From Microthrixaceae bacterium (lineage in GTDB: Bacteria; Actinomycetota; Acidimicrobiia; Acidimicrobiales; Microtrichaceae), in contig JAOSKI010000013.1 in NCBI GenBank assembly GCA_027493675.1, forward strand, positions 1 to 47,312: DNA of 47,312 nt, given 5' to 3'. A program made the position numbers and the translations under genes. A model generated the notes under the pieces. The model was not told the origin of the DNA. It was given only the letters and a program-made list of their open reading frames with translations, and did not search any database. This document shows positions 30,601-40,410 of this stretch, one piece after another; the stretch's first letter is position 1, and each line of letters starts with the position of its first letter.

Positions 30601-31262
30601 TTGGCCGGCGCGAAGGCCGAGGGGCTGCTGGTGCCACAGGTCGTCTACGGGTTCTTCCCGGCGAATGCCGACGGCCAGGACCTCGTCATCTGGACCGACG
30701 AATCCCGTAGCACCGAGGCGGCGCGGTTCTCCTATCCGCGCCAGCGCAAGGAGCCCTACCTGTGCATCTCCGATTTCTTCCGACCGCTGGTGGACGGCGA
30801 GCCGGGCTCGGGCGAACCCGACTACGCGGCCTTCCAGATCGTGACCATGGGTCCGGCGGTCTCACAGCGTTGCGCTGAGCTGTTCGCTGCCGACAAGTAC
30901 CAGGACTACCTGTTGCTGCACGGCCTGGGGGTGGAGATGGCCGAAGCGCTCGCGGAGATGTGGCATCGCAGGATCCGCGAGGAGTGGGGTTTGCGGACCA
31001 GGATCCCGACGGTTCTGCATCACCGCCCACCAAGGACGCACTGGTGGGGTTGTTCCGCCAGAAGTACCGCAGCGGCCGTTACTCCTGGGGCTACCCGGCG
31101 TGTCCCGACCTGGCGGACAACCTCACCGTTGCGGAGCTCCTCGGAGCTGACCGCATCGGGGTGGAGGTATCGGAGGAAACGGGCTTCCAGTACCACCCAG
31201 AGCAGACCACCTCGGCGATCATCTGCCACCATCCCCGCGCCAAGTACTTCGTGGCCCGCTAG
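27656..31262 (+). CDS. metH: Cobalamin-dependent methionine synthase (MetH)
   Basis: Transfers a methyl group from 5-methyltetrahydrofolate through cobalamin to homocysteine. All four modules are present, about 1200 aa in total. The homocysteine-binding domain (27656-28650) runs from [11 protein letters not shown] to zinc motif [10 protein letters not shown]. The pterin domain is 28700-29470 ([28 protein letters not shown]). The cobalamin cap and binding domain is 29500-30300, with GDVHDIGKN carrying the lower-ligand His and GMSGLLVKS. The S-adenosylmethionine reactivation domain is 30500-31262 ([11 protein letters not shown]). At least seven frameshifts (near 27855, 28425, 28685, 29465, 29715, 30530, 30985) break it. 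Several are plainly homopolymer errors, such as an extra G at 29715 and an extra A near 30530. An essential-type gene this broken argues for sequencing error, not decay. Confidence 0.93.
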
Positions 31263-31272
31263 GCCTGCCCTC

Positions 31273-32807
31273 TCAGGCCGCACCCTTGCGGGACACGACC
31301 GCTGGGATCGTCCGGGCCAGGATGCCCAGGTCGGTCAGGATCGACCAGTTGTCGATGTAGAAGAGATCCAGGCGCTCGTACTCGCTGAAGGTCGTGGCGC
31401 TACGTCCGTTGACCTGCCACATGCCGGTGATCCCGGGGCGTACCCGCAGGCGGTTGTGGAGCTCGTCGCTCCACCCCTCGGCTTCGTCGGCCAGCGCGGG
31501 TCGGGGACCCACGAGGCTCATGTCGCCCTTGATCACGTTCCACAGCTGCGGGATCTCGTCGATGCTGTACCTGCGAAGCACCTTGCCCACCTTGGTCACC
31601 CGCGGGTCCTGTTCCATCTTGAACAGCGGGCCGTCGCTCTCGTTGTGCTCCTTCAGCTCCGCCTTCATCCGGTCTGCACCGACCACCATCGTGCGGATCT
31701 TGTGGACCCGGAAGCGCACCCCACGGTGACCGAGGCGATCCTGGGAGTAGATCACGGGCCCCTTGGATTCGATCCTGACTGCAACCAGGGCGACCAGCAG
31801 GAACGGCGAGAGCACGATGAGCATCAGGATTGCCACGACGATGTCGAACATCCGCTTGGCCATGGCACGCCATCCGCCGCGGTACCCCGGATCGATCCTG
31901 ATCAGCGGGTAGGGCCCGACTGCATGCACGTGGATGCGGTCACTCGCCACGCCGGTGAGGGCGGAGGTCATCTCGATCTCGATGTGACGATCCAGGAACG
32001 AGCGCAGGAGGTCGGTGGGGGCGGTGGAGTCGAGCGAGGTGGCCGCTATGACCACTGCCTCCACACCGAGCTCCATCGCCTTGGTAGCAGGGTCCACGGT
32101 GATGTGCACGGGCGATCCGCACAGCACCTCGGGCACGTTCGGCTGCATCGAGATGAACGCCACCACCGTGCGGCCAAGCGTCGGGTCCACGAGGGATTCC
32201 GCAAGTCCGATCGCCTCGGCGTTCGCACCGAGGATCGCAACAGGTTGCAGGCCCACACCCGTGCGCCGGCGGCGACGCACCCCCATTCGCACGAGCTGGC
32301 GTGCCGATATCAACGACACCACCATCACGCTGGTCGCGATCAGGAGAACGGACTGGGGATCTCGAGGTCGACGGTCCATGCCAGCACGATGTAGGCGACC
32401 GATCCCAGGATCACCGCGTTGAACACCCGTAGCACATCGGCGATCAATCGACTGCCGTCACGTTCTGCGTAGATGTGCTGCCAGCGGAACACGAGCAGCC
32501 AGAGGGGCAGCGAAGCGAGCGAGAACCAAACGAAGGTCGATGCCTCATCCGCGACGGACGGGTCCTGGTTCACGACCCAGACCCAGATCCCGGTGCCCAG
32601 GCCGAGCATCACCAGCAGGGCGTCGACCGCCATCGCGACCGGCGGTGCCTCCGGATACCTCCGCCCGCGGTTTCGCGTCAGGGCCGCCGCAGCCCCTGCC
32701 TTCGAGGTGGAACGCCGCTCCGGGCCGTCGTAGCCGAGCAAGTCGGTGCCAACGGCGGCAGACGTGTGCTGCTCCTCGCGACTCCTCAAGGCCCTCATAC
32801 CTTTCAC
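31273..32807 (-). CDS. Polyprenyl-phosphate sugar phosphotransferase (bacterial sugar transferase, WbaP/CpsE type)
   Basis: Initiates surface glycan synthesis by transferring a sugar-1-phosphate to undecaprenyl/decaprenyl phosphate. The N-terminal part has membrane spans (VAMAVDALLVMLGLGTGIWV, FVWFSLASLPLWLLVF, VILGSVAYIVLAW). A frameshift near 32350 lies in the next span (VLLIATSVMVVSLIS). A CoA-binding-like middle domain follows (GLQPVAILGANAEAIG). The C-terminal catalytic domain is complete: KRMFDIVVAILMLIVLSPF, VIYSQDRLGHRG, FRVHKIRTMV, RRYSIDEIPQLWNVIKGDMS with the Asp-Glu pair, VGPRPALADE and RPGITGMWQVNGRS. Corrected length is about 511 aa. The GTG at 32807 has an AGGA just upstream. 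It may prime the polysaccharide of the 1-15 kb locus, though it is not adjacent. It converges on metH with 10 bp between stops. Confidence 0.9.
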
Positions 32808-32952
32808 CCGATCCTGAGCATTTCTACAGGCCCGCCGCGCAACCCGTCAACTGAGTCACCAAACACCCTGTAGAGCCGTCAGTTCATGGACACTACCGGA
32901 TTCTGACTGAGATAAGCCACTACATACTGAAAATCCGTGAGCTTCACCGAAG
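32808..32952. promoter_or_regulatory. AT-richer gap upstream of the sugar transferase gene
   Basis: 145 bp, visibly lower in GC than its surroundings, between the sugar transferase start and the end of the next minus-strand gene. It probably carries the sugar transferase promoter. I could not fix -35/-10 boxes with confidence. Confidence 0.4.
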
Positions 32953-33815
32953 TCAGGTGGTGGCGCCCGACAGGATCGCCCTCGCGACAACGTCGGTGCA
33001 GAACGCCGTCAAGAGCGCCAGGTAGAGCAGGCCCGTGGCAGCCATGACAGCGGAGTACTCACGTTCACGCAGCGCCAGGCGGGTCACCGCCACCAGAGCG
33101 ATGGTGGTGACTGCTGAAGCGAGCCAGAACCAACCCAGCAGGCCGTTGTAGCCGTCGTCGATGGAACCGGTCAGGACCTCTACCATGCCCGGCGGCAGGA
33201 GCAACAACAGGACTTCCACGGGCCAGATGAAGCCCAGCAGCCGTACCAGTTCGAGCAAGGGCGCACGGGGAGCCCGGGCTGGGTCAGGTACCAGTGACCA
33301 AGCGACATGGCATCGGTGACCGCTCCCAGGAATGCAGCACCCACCACGGTTCGGGCCACCGACAACCACACGGGATCACCCGCTTCGACCCCGCCTGCCA
33401 ACAGTCCCACCAGACCGATCGCCGGGGCGATCAGATCGAGGCGCGGATCGAACTCCCCCACCGAGGTGTCGAAGGTCGCCACGTCGCGCTCGATGCCTGT
33501 CATGGCCTCCACACGGGCAGCACGCACCTGGACCCGTTCGCGCTGGCGTTCGACGCCGGCGGCCCGATGCACCCACGAGCTCCACAGGGCGAACGAAGCA
33601 GCCGCAGACACTCCGATCGCTGACAGCTCTCGCATTGGCACCGGGTCGTATCGCAGGCCGACCACCACCGACAGCACCGCGATAGACCCGAACAGCGCGC
33701 GCATGAGCCACCCGTATCCGAGGGAGACCTCACGACGACGGCTGGTCACCCATAGGAACGCGAGGGAGCCGGTCGACCACTGCAGCAGGAATGTGGCTGC
33801 ATCCAGGCGGATCAT
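32953..33815 (-). CDS. Conserved polytopic membrane protein of unknown function
   Basis: About 287 aa after joining two frames near 33270. Around seven hydrophobic segments are visible (FLLQWSTGSLAFLWVT, LFGSIAVLSVVVGL, LDLIAPAIGLVGLLAGG, TVVGAAFLGAVTDAMSLGHWYL, LLGFIWPVEVLLLLLPPG, GWFWLASAVTTIALVAVT, AATGLLYLALLTAFCTDVVA). The motif DAMSLGHWYLTQPGLP looks conserved in bacterial proteins of unknown role. A charged cytoplasmic loop (VERQRERVQVRAARVE) lies between the early and middle spans. Its ATG overlaps the stop of the upstream serine-hydrolase-like gene (ATGA), so the two are coupled and may act together. No function assigned. Confidence 0.65.
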
Positions 33816-34969
33816 CCGAGCTGGTCCACACCCCGATAGATGGCGTCGACCAGGTTGACCCGCCGATACGAAAGCGCTGTGTCGGCATCGAGTCCCGCAT
33901 TGAAAAGCACCGCGACCACCAGGTCCCGCTCCGGATCGGCCATCGCGAAGCTCGTGCCACCCTGCCCGGCATGCCCGAAGGCCTCCTCAGATGGTCGATC
34001 ACCGAAGTGGTGCGACGACAGCGGGGTCATGAAACCGAGGCCGAACCCGGCAGGGCGCCCGAGCGTCACGTCCTCGGTGAGCGGAAGGCGCGCCCGCGTG
34101 GCCTCACCCAGCAGGTCGGCCGGCAGGACCCGGTTCGCACCCGCGAGGTCGTCCAGCAGACCCCGGTAGAAAACCGCCATCGCACCTATCGTTCCATAGG
34201 CCCCGAAGGCGGGATTCCACTCGCACGCCGTGTCGGGACCCACCTCAGCGAGCAGTGGAACCGGCGCATCCAGGGTCAGGTCGAAGGTGGCGGAGATCCG
34301 CGGCACCTCGGCCGCGAAGGTGTCCGCGTCGAAGCGCATCACCAGATCCCGGGGTTCGACACCGTAGGGAGCCAGCACACGCTCACCGACGAAGTCCGCG
34401 AACGGGGCCTCCCCGATCTCCTCGATCACCTTGCCCAACAGGAACCAACCACCGAACTCCGCGTACGCCCGGTCGATGCCGAAGCGCCATCCCACAGGTG
34501 GGGGCATCACGTACATCCACGGCTCGCGCATGCTTTCCGGGAGGATCCGGGCGAGCACCGTGTTGACCGTGTGAAGCCCCGCTGTGTGGGCCAGCACCTC
34601 CTCGACGGTGCGATCTGCGATCCAGGGAACCTCCAGGTCCGCTACGACGTCGTGCAACTGGTCGGTGAGGCTGAGTTCGTCATCCGCCACGAGCGCGAGC
34701 ACGGCCACGGCGACGACCGGCTTGGCGGTGCAGTACAGGGCACTCAGGGTGTCGGTGCGGAACGGCTCATGACGGTGGGTACGCCCCACTGCCACATCCA
34801 GCACCGTCTCACCGGACACCTCAACCACCAGTTGTGCTGCGGTGTGGAACAACCCCTCGGCGGCTTCGCGGTCCAGCCGGTCGACGAGCTCCTCGAACGG
34901 TGCAGCCAGCACCTGCGTCGCCACATCAGGCTGTGGCGCGGGATCGGACGGCGATGCTCCATCGGTCAC
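33812..34969 (-). CDS. Beta-lactamase/esterase-fold protein (class C, EstB-like) with Cys in the SxxK position
   Basis: 385 aa, intact frame, no signal peptide. The fold is that of serine beta-lactamase class C, esterase EstB and D-aminopeptidases. Motif 1 should be Ser-x-x-Lys but reads Cys80-Thr-Ala-Lys83 (ALYCTAKPVV). Motif 2 reads Tyr169-Ala-Glu (YAEFGGWFLLGKVIEE). Motif 3 is His333-Ala-Gly (FGHAGQGGTSFAMADP). Other class C signs are DELSLTDQLHDVV and TVEEVLAHTAGLH. If the Cys is real, the enzyme uses a cysteine nucleophile or is non-catalytic. The codon is TGC in a region with no sign of frame error. It is coupled to the downstream membrane protein gene. Substrate unknown. Confidence 0.82.
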   Translation of the reverse strand: MTDGASPSDPAPQPDVATQVLAAPFEELVDRLDREAAEGLFHTAAQLVVEVSGETVLDVAVGRTHRHEPFRTDTLSALYCTAKPVVAVAVLALVADDELSLTDQLHDVVADLEVPWIADRTVEEVLAHTAGLHTVNTVLARILPESMREPWMYVMPPPVGWRFGIDRAYAEFGGWFLLGKVIEEIGEAPFADFVGERVLAPYGVEPRDLVMRFDADTFAAEVPRISATFDLTLDAPVPLLAEVGPDTACEWNPAFGAYGTIGAMAVFYRGLLDDLAGANRVLPADLLGEATRARLPLTEDVTLGRPAGFGLGFMTPLSSHHFGDRPSEEAFGHAGQGGTSFAMADPERDLVVAVLFNAGLDADTALSYRRVNLVDAIYRGVDQLG

Positions 34970-35036
34970 GGAGCGAGCCTACCTACGCGCACCGATGGAC
35001 CTGCGCCGCCTCACACCACGACCTCGGAGCCGGCGA

Positions 35037-36295
35037 TCAGGGGGCCAGCAGTGAACGGGCGATCTGGGAGATCTGGATCTCGTCGGTACCCGCGTAGATC
35101 TGCAGCACCTTGGCATCACGTGCCAACTGCTCCACCTCGTACTCGGCCATGTAGCCGTTGCCGCCGAAGAGCTGCACGGCCTCCAGCGCGACCTCGGTCG
35201 CGGTCTGTGCCGAGTACAGCTTCGCCGCCGATGCCTCGGCGAAGTCGATCGCCTCCCCCTCGACGGCCATCTCGATGTGCCTGAAGACGAGGTTCTGGAG
35301 GTTCATGCGGGCCACCTCCATCTTGGCGAGCTTGAGCTGGATCAGCTGGAACTGACCGATCGGCTGGCCGAACTGCTCGCGCTCGCGGGCGTACTCGAGG
35401 CTGAGCTCCAGGCAGCGGTCCACGATCCCGAGCGCCATCGCCGAGACCCCGGTGCGCTCCATGGAGAAGGTCGCCTTGGAGGCATCACGGCCACCGGAAC
35501 CCTTGAAGGCCTCCTCGCTGCCACCGAGCAGGCGATCCACCCCGACGCGTACGTCGTTGAGGTAGAGCATGCCGGTAGGGCTCGAGTGGATCCCCATCTT
35601 CCGGAACGGCTTCGGCTGTTCGAGGCCCTCCATGCCCGAATCGAGCACGAACTGCAACACCGTGCGCTCAGCCGGCGGGTTGCCCTCGTCGAGCTTGCAG
35701 ATGAACACGATCACGTCCGCGTACGGGCCGTTGGTGATGAAGGTCTTGGAGCCGTTCAGGATGTACTCGTCACCATCACGCCGTGCAGTGGCCATCATGG
35801 ATCCGAACGCATCGGATCCGGAATCCGGTTCGGTGATCGCCCATGCACCGATCTTGTCCATCGTCAGGAGGTCGAGGCCCCAGCGTTCCTTCTGCTCGAT
35901 CGTGCCCTTGGACATCACCGCCGCTCCGGTCAGCCCCATCGAAACCCCCATGGCGGTGACCATGCCCGGGCACACACGACTCAACTCGATGATCGGGATG
36001 ACCGAGAAGGCCACCATGTTCCCCTCGATGATCGACGAAGAAGGCCGTTCCTCCCCGGCGTCCTGCCCACCTGTGTCCTGCTCGCCCGCCTCCGTTGCCC
36101 GCTCCCTGGCAATCCGCTTGGCGAAGGAGTCCTCGCCATGGCGTCCATGCCGAAGGTCCGGAACATCTTGCGCAACAGGTCGTACGGCGCCATGTCGCCG
36201 AACTCGAGGGCCTCCCGGTGCGGCCGGATCTCGCTGTCCACGAAGGAACGCACCGCCTGGCGCACCATCTCCTGCTCATCACTCCACCTGATCAT
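35037..36295 (-). CDS. Acyl-CoA dehydrogenase
   Basis: FAD-dependent dehydrogenation of an acyl-CoA thioester. N-terminal helices read EQEMVRQAVRSFVDSEIRPHRE. The FAD and substrate region includes AWAITEPDSGSDAFGSM and LNGSKTFITNGPYADVIVFIC. The C-terminal helical domain has FSMERTGVSAMALGI, YAREREQFGQPIGQFQLIQ, QLFGGNGYMAEYEVEQLARDAKV and IYAGTDEIQISQIARSLLAP. Two frameshifts (near 36130 and 36020) lie in a variable acidic insert. Corrected length is about 420 aa. The YEGT position that carries the catalytic Glu in many homologues is YAGT here; the base may sit elsewhere, as in isovaleryl-CoA dehydrogenase. A 34-bp palindrome lies 37 bp upstream of the start. Confidence 0.9.
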
Positions 36296-36331
36296 CGGTC
36301 CTCCGGTCCTGCGGTGGATGTCAGCCCGTCG

Positions 36332-36365
36332 GAGGCTGACTTGACCGCGCGGTCAAGTTAGCCTC
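36332..36365. promoter_or_regulatory. 34-bp palindrome upstream of the acyl-CoA dehydrogenase gene
   Basis: An inverted repeat with one mismatched pair; its perfect centre is TTGACCGCGCGGTCAA. It lies 37 bp upstream of the acyl-CoA dehydrogenase start and 56 bp past the preceding stop. The TTGACCG-n2-CGGTCAA pattern suits a TetR-family operator; a terminator for the upstream gene is the alternative. Confidence 0.6.
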
Positions 36366-36420
36366 GACGCAGCCTCCGCACAGCACCCGCCCACTGGATC
36401 GGGCGCACGGGACCGCGGCC

Positions 36421-37180
36421 TCAGCGGGGCACGAGGTCGGAGGCGATGAATCCGGCGGCCTCCCCCACCATCCCAGCTCCCGGGGGAACACCGGCAGAGC
36501 ACGGTAGGCGTCCGCGTACCGCTGCTGCTGGACGATCCCGTGCAGCAGCAACAGGAGGGTCCAACGCGTGTCGCCGACGGTGCCTCCATCGGCGATCGCC
36601 TCCAGGTAGGTCTTCTCACCGGTGCGCATGTGCAGGTAGTTCGCGAACGTCACTCCGGACGTCGATCAGCGGAGCATCGTGGGCAGGCTCACCCTCGATC
36701 GTTGCCGGCCAGTCGCTCACCACCCGCCCCAGTGGGCGACGCCCGTCCTGGTAGCGGATGTCACATCGGATGCTCCCCACCGGGTGCCGCTGATCTCGAA
36801 GCGCAGACGCGCAGTCGCGTCCGGCACGAACTCGAGCTCGTCGAAGGCGGGATCCGGCAGATCGTCGAGCGGTGGCAGCACATGCTCGGTGTCACCCAGT
36901 CGGACACACACGGCCTGAACCTCTTCGGGTGTGGCGAAACCCGACGGGTACGGGGCCGTGGCCGGGCCGGGCCGCACCAGCGCCCATGGACCGGGCTCGT
37001 CGGTGAGGACCACTCCACGAGACGACCGGACTCGAAGCGCTGCACGTGGTGTGTCACCTCACCGTCGACGACCGCATCGTGGTACACGGTCCCCGTCGCA
37101 TACTCCGGTGGGCCACCCAGAGCCTCACCCGATCCCTGCTCGCGCTGGTCGTGTTGTGGGTTGCGTGCCACGAGTCCCAT
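36421..37180 (-). CDS. Conserved hypothetical protein
   Basis: About 250 aa after joining pieces across breaks near 37020, 36740, 36650 and 36475. It starts MGLVARNPQHDQREQGSGEA, continues GTVYHDAVVDGEVTHHVQRF, TDEPGPWALVRPGPATAPYP, FDELEFVPDATARLRFEISG, then FANYLHMRTGEKTYLEAIAD and TRWTLLLLLHGIVQQQRYAD, and ends IASDLVPR at the TGA 36423-36421. No signal peptide or membrane span. I do not recognise the family. The gene begins 10 bp after the lipA stop and precedes the acyl-CoA dehydrogenase, so it may belong to the lipoate/acyl-CoA transcription unit. Confidence 0.55.
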
Positions 37181-37190
37181 TGAGTGCTCC

Positions 37191-38904
37191 TCAGGTCGCT
37201 GCGTTCGAGGTGACCGTCACCGCTGCAGCGGACGCCGCGTGGTAGCTCGAACGGGTGAAAGGGGACGACTCGACATGGCCGATCCCGAGCTCACGCCCGA
37301 CGGCCGCGAACCGCTCGAAGTCGGCAGGGGTCCACCAGTGCGCCACCGGCAGGTGGTGACTCGTGGGGCGCAGGTACTGTCCGATGGTCACGATCGACAC
37401 GCCCACCGCGGCCAGGTCGGCCAGCGTGGCGACGATCTCGTCGTGTGTCTCGCCCATCCCCACCACCAGGCCCGACTTGGTCACGAGGCCCGCCTCCACC
37501 GATCGTGCGAGCACCGAGAGAGACCGGGCGTAACCTGCCGAAGGCCGCACCGCTCGTTGCAGGCGGGCGACGGTCTCGACGTTGTGGTTGCACACGTCCG
37601 GGAGCGACCCGAAGATCCTCGACAGAGGTTCCGCACGTCCCCGGCAGTCCGAGATCAGCACCTCGACCGCGGTGGAAGGACAGCAACTGCGGATCGCCTC
37701 CACGGTTGCAGCGACCTGCCCGGCCCCCTCGTCGGGGGAGGTCGTCACGCGCGACCGTGGTGACGACCGCGAAGTCCAGGCCCATTCTCTCGACGGCCTC
37801 GGCGACCCTGGCCGGCTCCCCCGGATCAGGCGGTGCGGGCCTGCGGGTGTCCACCAGGCAGAAGCCGCAGCTCCTAGTGCACCGCTCGCCGTTGACCATG
37901 AACGTCGCGGTGCCGGCCGACCAGCATTCCGACAGGTTCGGACAGCCGGCCTCCTCACAAACCGTCACCAGACCAAGATCGGCCATGGTGCGCTTGACCG
38001 CCATCACCTTCGGGTCGTGACGCATGCGCACGCGCATCCAGTCGGGCTTGCGATCGGTCACCTCGACCATGTCGGTCACCCCCGCTTCCGCGAGCCGACC
38101 GAGGAGTCGCACCGAGGTGCCGTCGTCGTTGCGGGTGGCTCCACCACCAGGCACACCAGGACCCATGCCCCGCGAGAAGGGCGTCAGGTCTGCGTCGCCA
38201 TCGGAGTCGCGTCGCCACACCACATCGGCTCTCTCATGGCGCCGTGGACGCCAGTGGCCTGTGAACGCCTCCACGAACGCGGCCACCACCTCCTGCATGC
38301 TCGCGCCGGACCCTTCGGCCCTCATGGAGGTCACTCCGCCGTCGGTTATCCCACACGGCACGATGTTGTCGAACATCGAGAGGTCGGGATCCACGTTCAG
38401 GGCGACTCCGTGGAGGGTTCGCCCATGTTCGACACGGACCCCAACAGCGGCGATCTTCGTACGGCCCCCGTCCACCCAGACACCCGGGAACCCGTCTCGA
38501 CGACCCGCGGCGACCCCGACCGATCCGAGGGTGTCGATCAGCACGGTCTCCAGCAACCGCACCCAACCCGCGCTCGACACGACGCCGCCCTCGAGCGCGC
38601 TGCGTCCCCGGTCGTCGGCCAGGGTGACCAACGGATAGGCCACCAGCTGACCGGGCCCGTGGTAGGTGACGTCCCCCCCACGATCCACCTCGACGAGTTG
38701 CGCCCCCACCTCGTCGGGTCGGACGAGCACATGAGCGGGATCCGCGTTGCGACCGAGCGTGTAGGTGGGAGGATGCTCGAGTAGCAGCAGGCGGTCGTCG
38801 GGCAGCTCACCGCCGTCGAGCATCCCGAGCGCAGCTCTGTGGAACCCACGCTGCAGCGCCAGCGCCTCGCCGTAAGGGACCACACCCAGCCAGCGGGACC
38901 TCAG
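37191..38904 (-). CDS. lipB/lipA: LipB-LipA in one reading frame (octanoyltransferase plus lipoyl synthase)
   Basis: LipB moves an octanoyl group from acyl carrier protein to lipoyl domains; LipA inserts two sulfurs using radical SAM chemistry. The LipB part (about 38904-38250) shows [47 protein letters not shown] and [17 protein letters not shown]. With no stop, about 60 variable residues lead into LipA (about 38090-37191): first-cluster [13 protein letters not shown], radical SAM motif CTRSCGFC and, after a frameshift near 37745, [26 protein letters not shown] and [11 protein letters not shown]. The fusion is seen directly in an unbroken frame, though an indel in the linker could hide a stop. 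The start is unresolved: CTG 38904 has AGGAGC just upstream, and frames extend to 39033. It follows the E2 gene, whose product it modifies. Confidence 0.82.
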
Positions 38905-38959
38905 GAGCGCTCCTGTGCCCGAAACGATCCGGCCCGCCCCCGCTTCGGGGGCAGCGACG

Positions 38960-40374
38960 TCAGAACTCGGTATCCCAGTCACGCGTCTGCATGATCTCAC
39001 GGACCTTCGACAGGAACGAGGCGGCATAGGCACCGTCGAAGGCGCGGTGGTCCCACACGAGTGTCAGGTTGCCCACTGGGTGGATGGCGATCGCCTCGTT
39101 GCCGTGCTCGTCGGTCACCACCACCGGCCTGCGCGACACCGCATCGGTGCTGAGTATCGCAACCTGTGGCTGGTTGATGATCGGTGCCACCATGAACGCC
39201 CCGAAGGCCCCTGAGTTGGACAACGTGAAGGTTCCACCGGTCAGCTCGTCGGGACCCAATTGCTTGTTGCGCGCCCGCTGCGCCAGGTCCGCGATGTCAT
39301 CGGCGATCGCCTTCAGGCGCTTCTCATGTGCGTCGCGCACCACGGGCGCAGAGCAGTCCCTGGAAGTCGAGGTCCACGGCGATCGACATGTTGACCTCGT
39401 TGTGGAGGATCACCTCGCCCTCGCCCATCGACGCGTTCATGTGCGGGAACTCCGCCAGCGCGTCCACGACTGCCCGAGTGACGAAAGGCAGGTACGTCAA
39501 CGAGTAGCCGTGCTCGGCTGCGAAGACGTCCCGTCGCGGAAGGCGCGCAGCCTCGACGGCGGAGTAGTCGACCTCCACCATCGAGATCACGTGTGGCGAC
39601 GCCGCCTTTGACGCGACCATGAGGTCGCCGGTCATCCGGCGGATGCGGTTGAGAGGCTCCACCTCGTCGCCTGCCCCGGGCGCATCGGCGGCACCTGTGC
39701 CGCCTGGCGAACCTGAGGTGGTGGCTCCTGCCGGGCCTGAGGTTCCTGCGGGGGCTCGGGTTGTGGTTCCTGCGGCGTCCCTTGAGCCTCCGCTGCCCCA
39801 CGCCGCGAGGCCGCAGCATCCACGGCGTCGAGCACGTCCTCACGGGTGATCCGCCCACCGACACCGGTTCCCGCGATGGTGTCGGGGTCGAGGCGGTGCT
39901 CGTCGACGAGACGTCGAACGAGCGGCGAAAGGAGCTTCCCGCTTCCGGCGGTGTGCGAACCCGAGGACGACTCGGGCTCCGGCATCGGGGCCGGAGCGGG
40001 CTCGGTTGCGGTGCAGGATCGGAGGCCGGAGTCGGCTCGGGTACAGGCGCCAGTCGGGGTTCAGGCGCCGACCTCTCAGGCTCCGGGGCAGGTGCGGGCG
40101 CAGGTTCCGGGGTCGGCGGTGCCTCGCCGGGCGCTACGGCACCCTCGCCGAGGACCGCAAGCACGGTCCCCACGTCGACGGTCTCACCTTCTTCGACCCT
40201 GATCTCGGCGAGCACGCCGGAACCAGGAGCAGGGACCTCGGTGTCGACCTTGTCGGTGGAGACCTCGAAGAGCGGCTCGTCCTCGATCACCGTGTCGCCC
40301 ACTGACTTGAACCAACGGGTGATGGTTCCCTCGGTGACCGACTCGCCCAACTGTGGCAACACGACCTCTGACAT
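38960..40374 (-). CDS. sucB: 2-oxoacid dehydrogenase E2, dihydrolipoamide acyltransferase
   Basis: Core subunit of a pyruvate or 2-oxoglutarate dehydrogenase complex. From ATG 40374: a lipoyl domain ([21 protein letters not shown]; lipoyl-lysine K42 in STDKVDTEV), then a long Pro/Ala/Glu-rich linker, then the E1/E3-binding domain ([37 protein letters not shown]), a second linker and the acyltransferase domain ([35 protein letters not shown], catalytic [14 protein letters not shown]). Breaks fall in repetitive linker sequence near 40010 and 39670, and near 39340. Corrected length is about 470 aa. ESVTEG and one lipoyl domain favour the succinyl form, but actinobacterial E2s often serve both complexes. 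It lies between lpdA and lipB-lipA in one operon. Confidence 0.88.
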
Positions 40375-40410
40375 CGGACCTCCTTGCGCTCAAGCTACCC
40401 GGACACCAGG

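Noticed and set aside
27656..31262. metH as a decayed pseudogene because of seven or more frameshifts.
   Set aside because: All four domains keep intact motifs, and several breaks are single-base homopolymer errors of the same kind seen across the window.
31260..32394. Long plus-strand continuation of the metH frame into the sugar transferase region.
   Set aside because: It arises because a frameshift near 30985 misses the true metH stop at 31262. The text beyond is antisense to a well-conserved sugar transferase.
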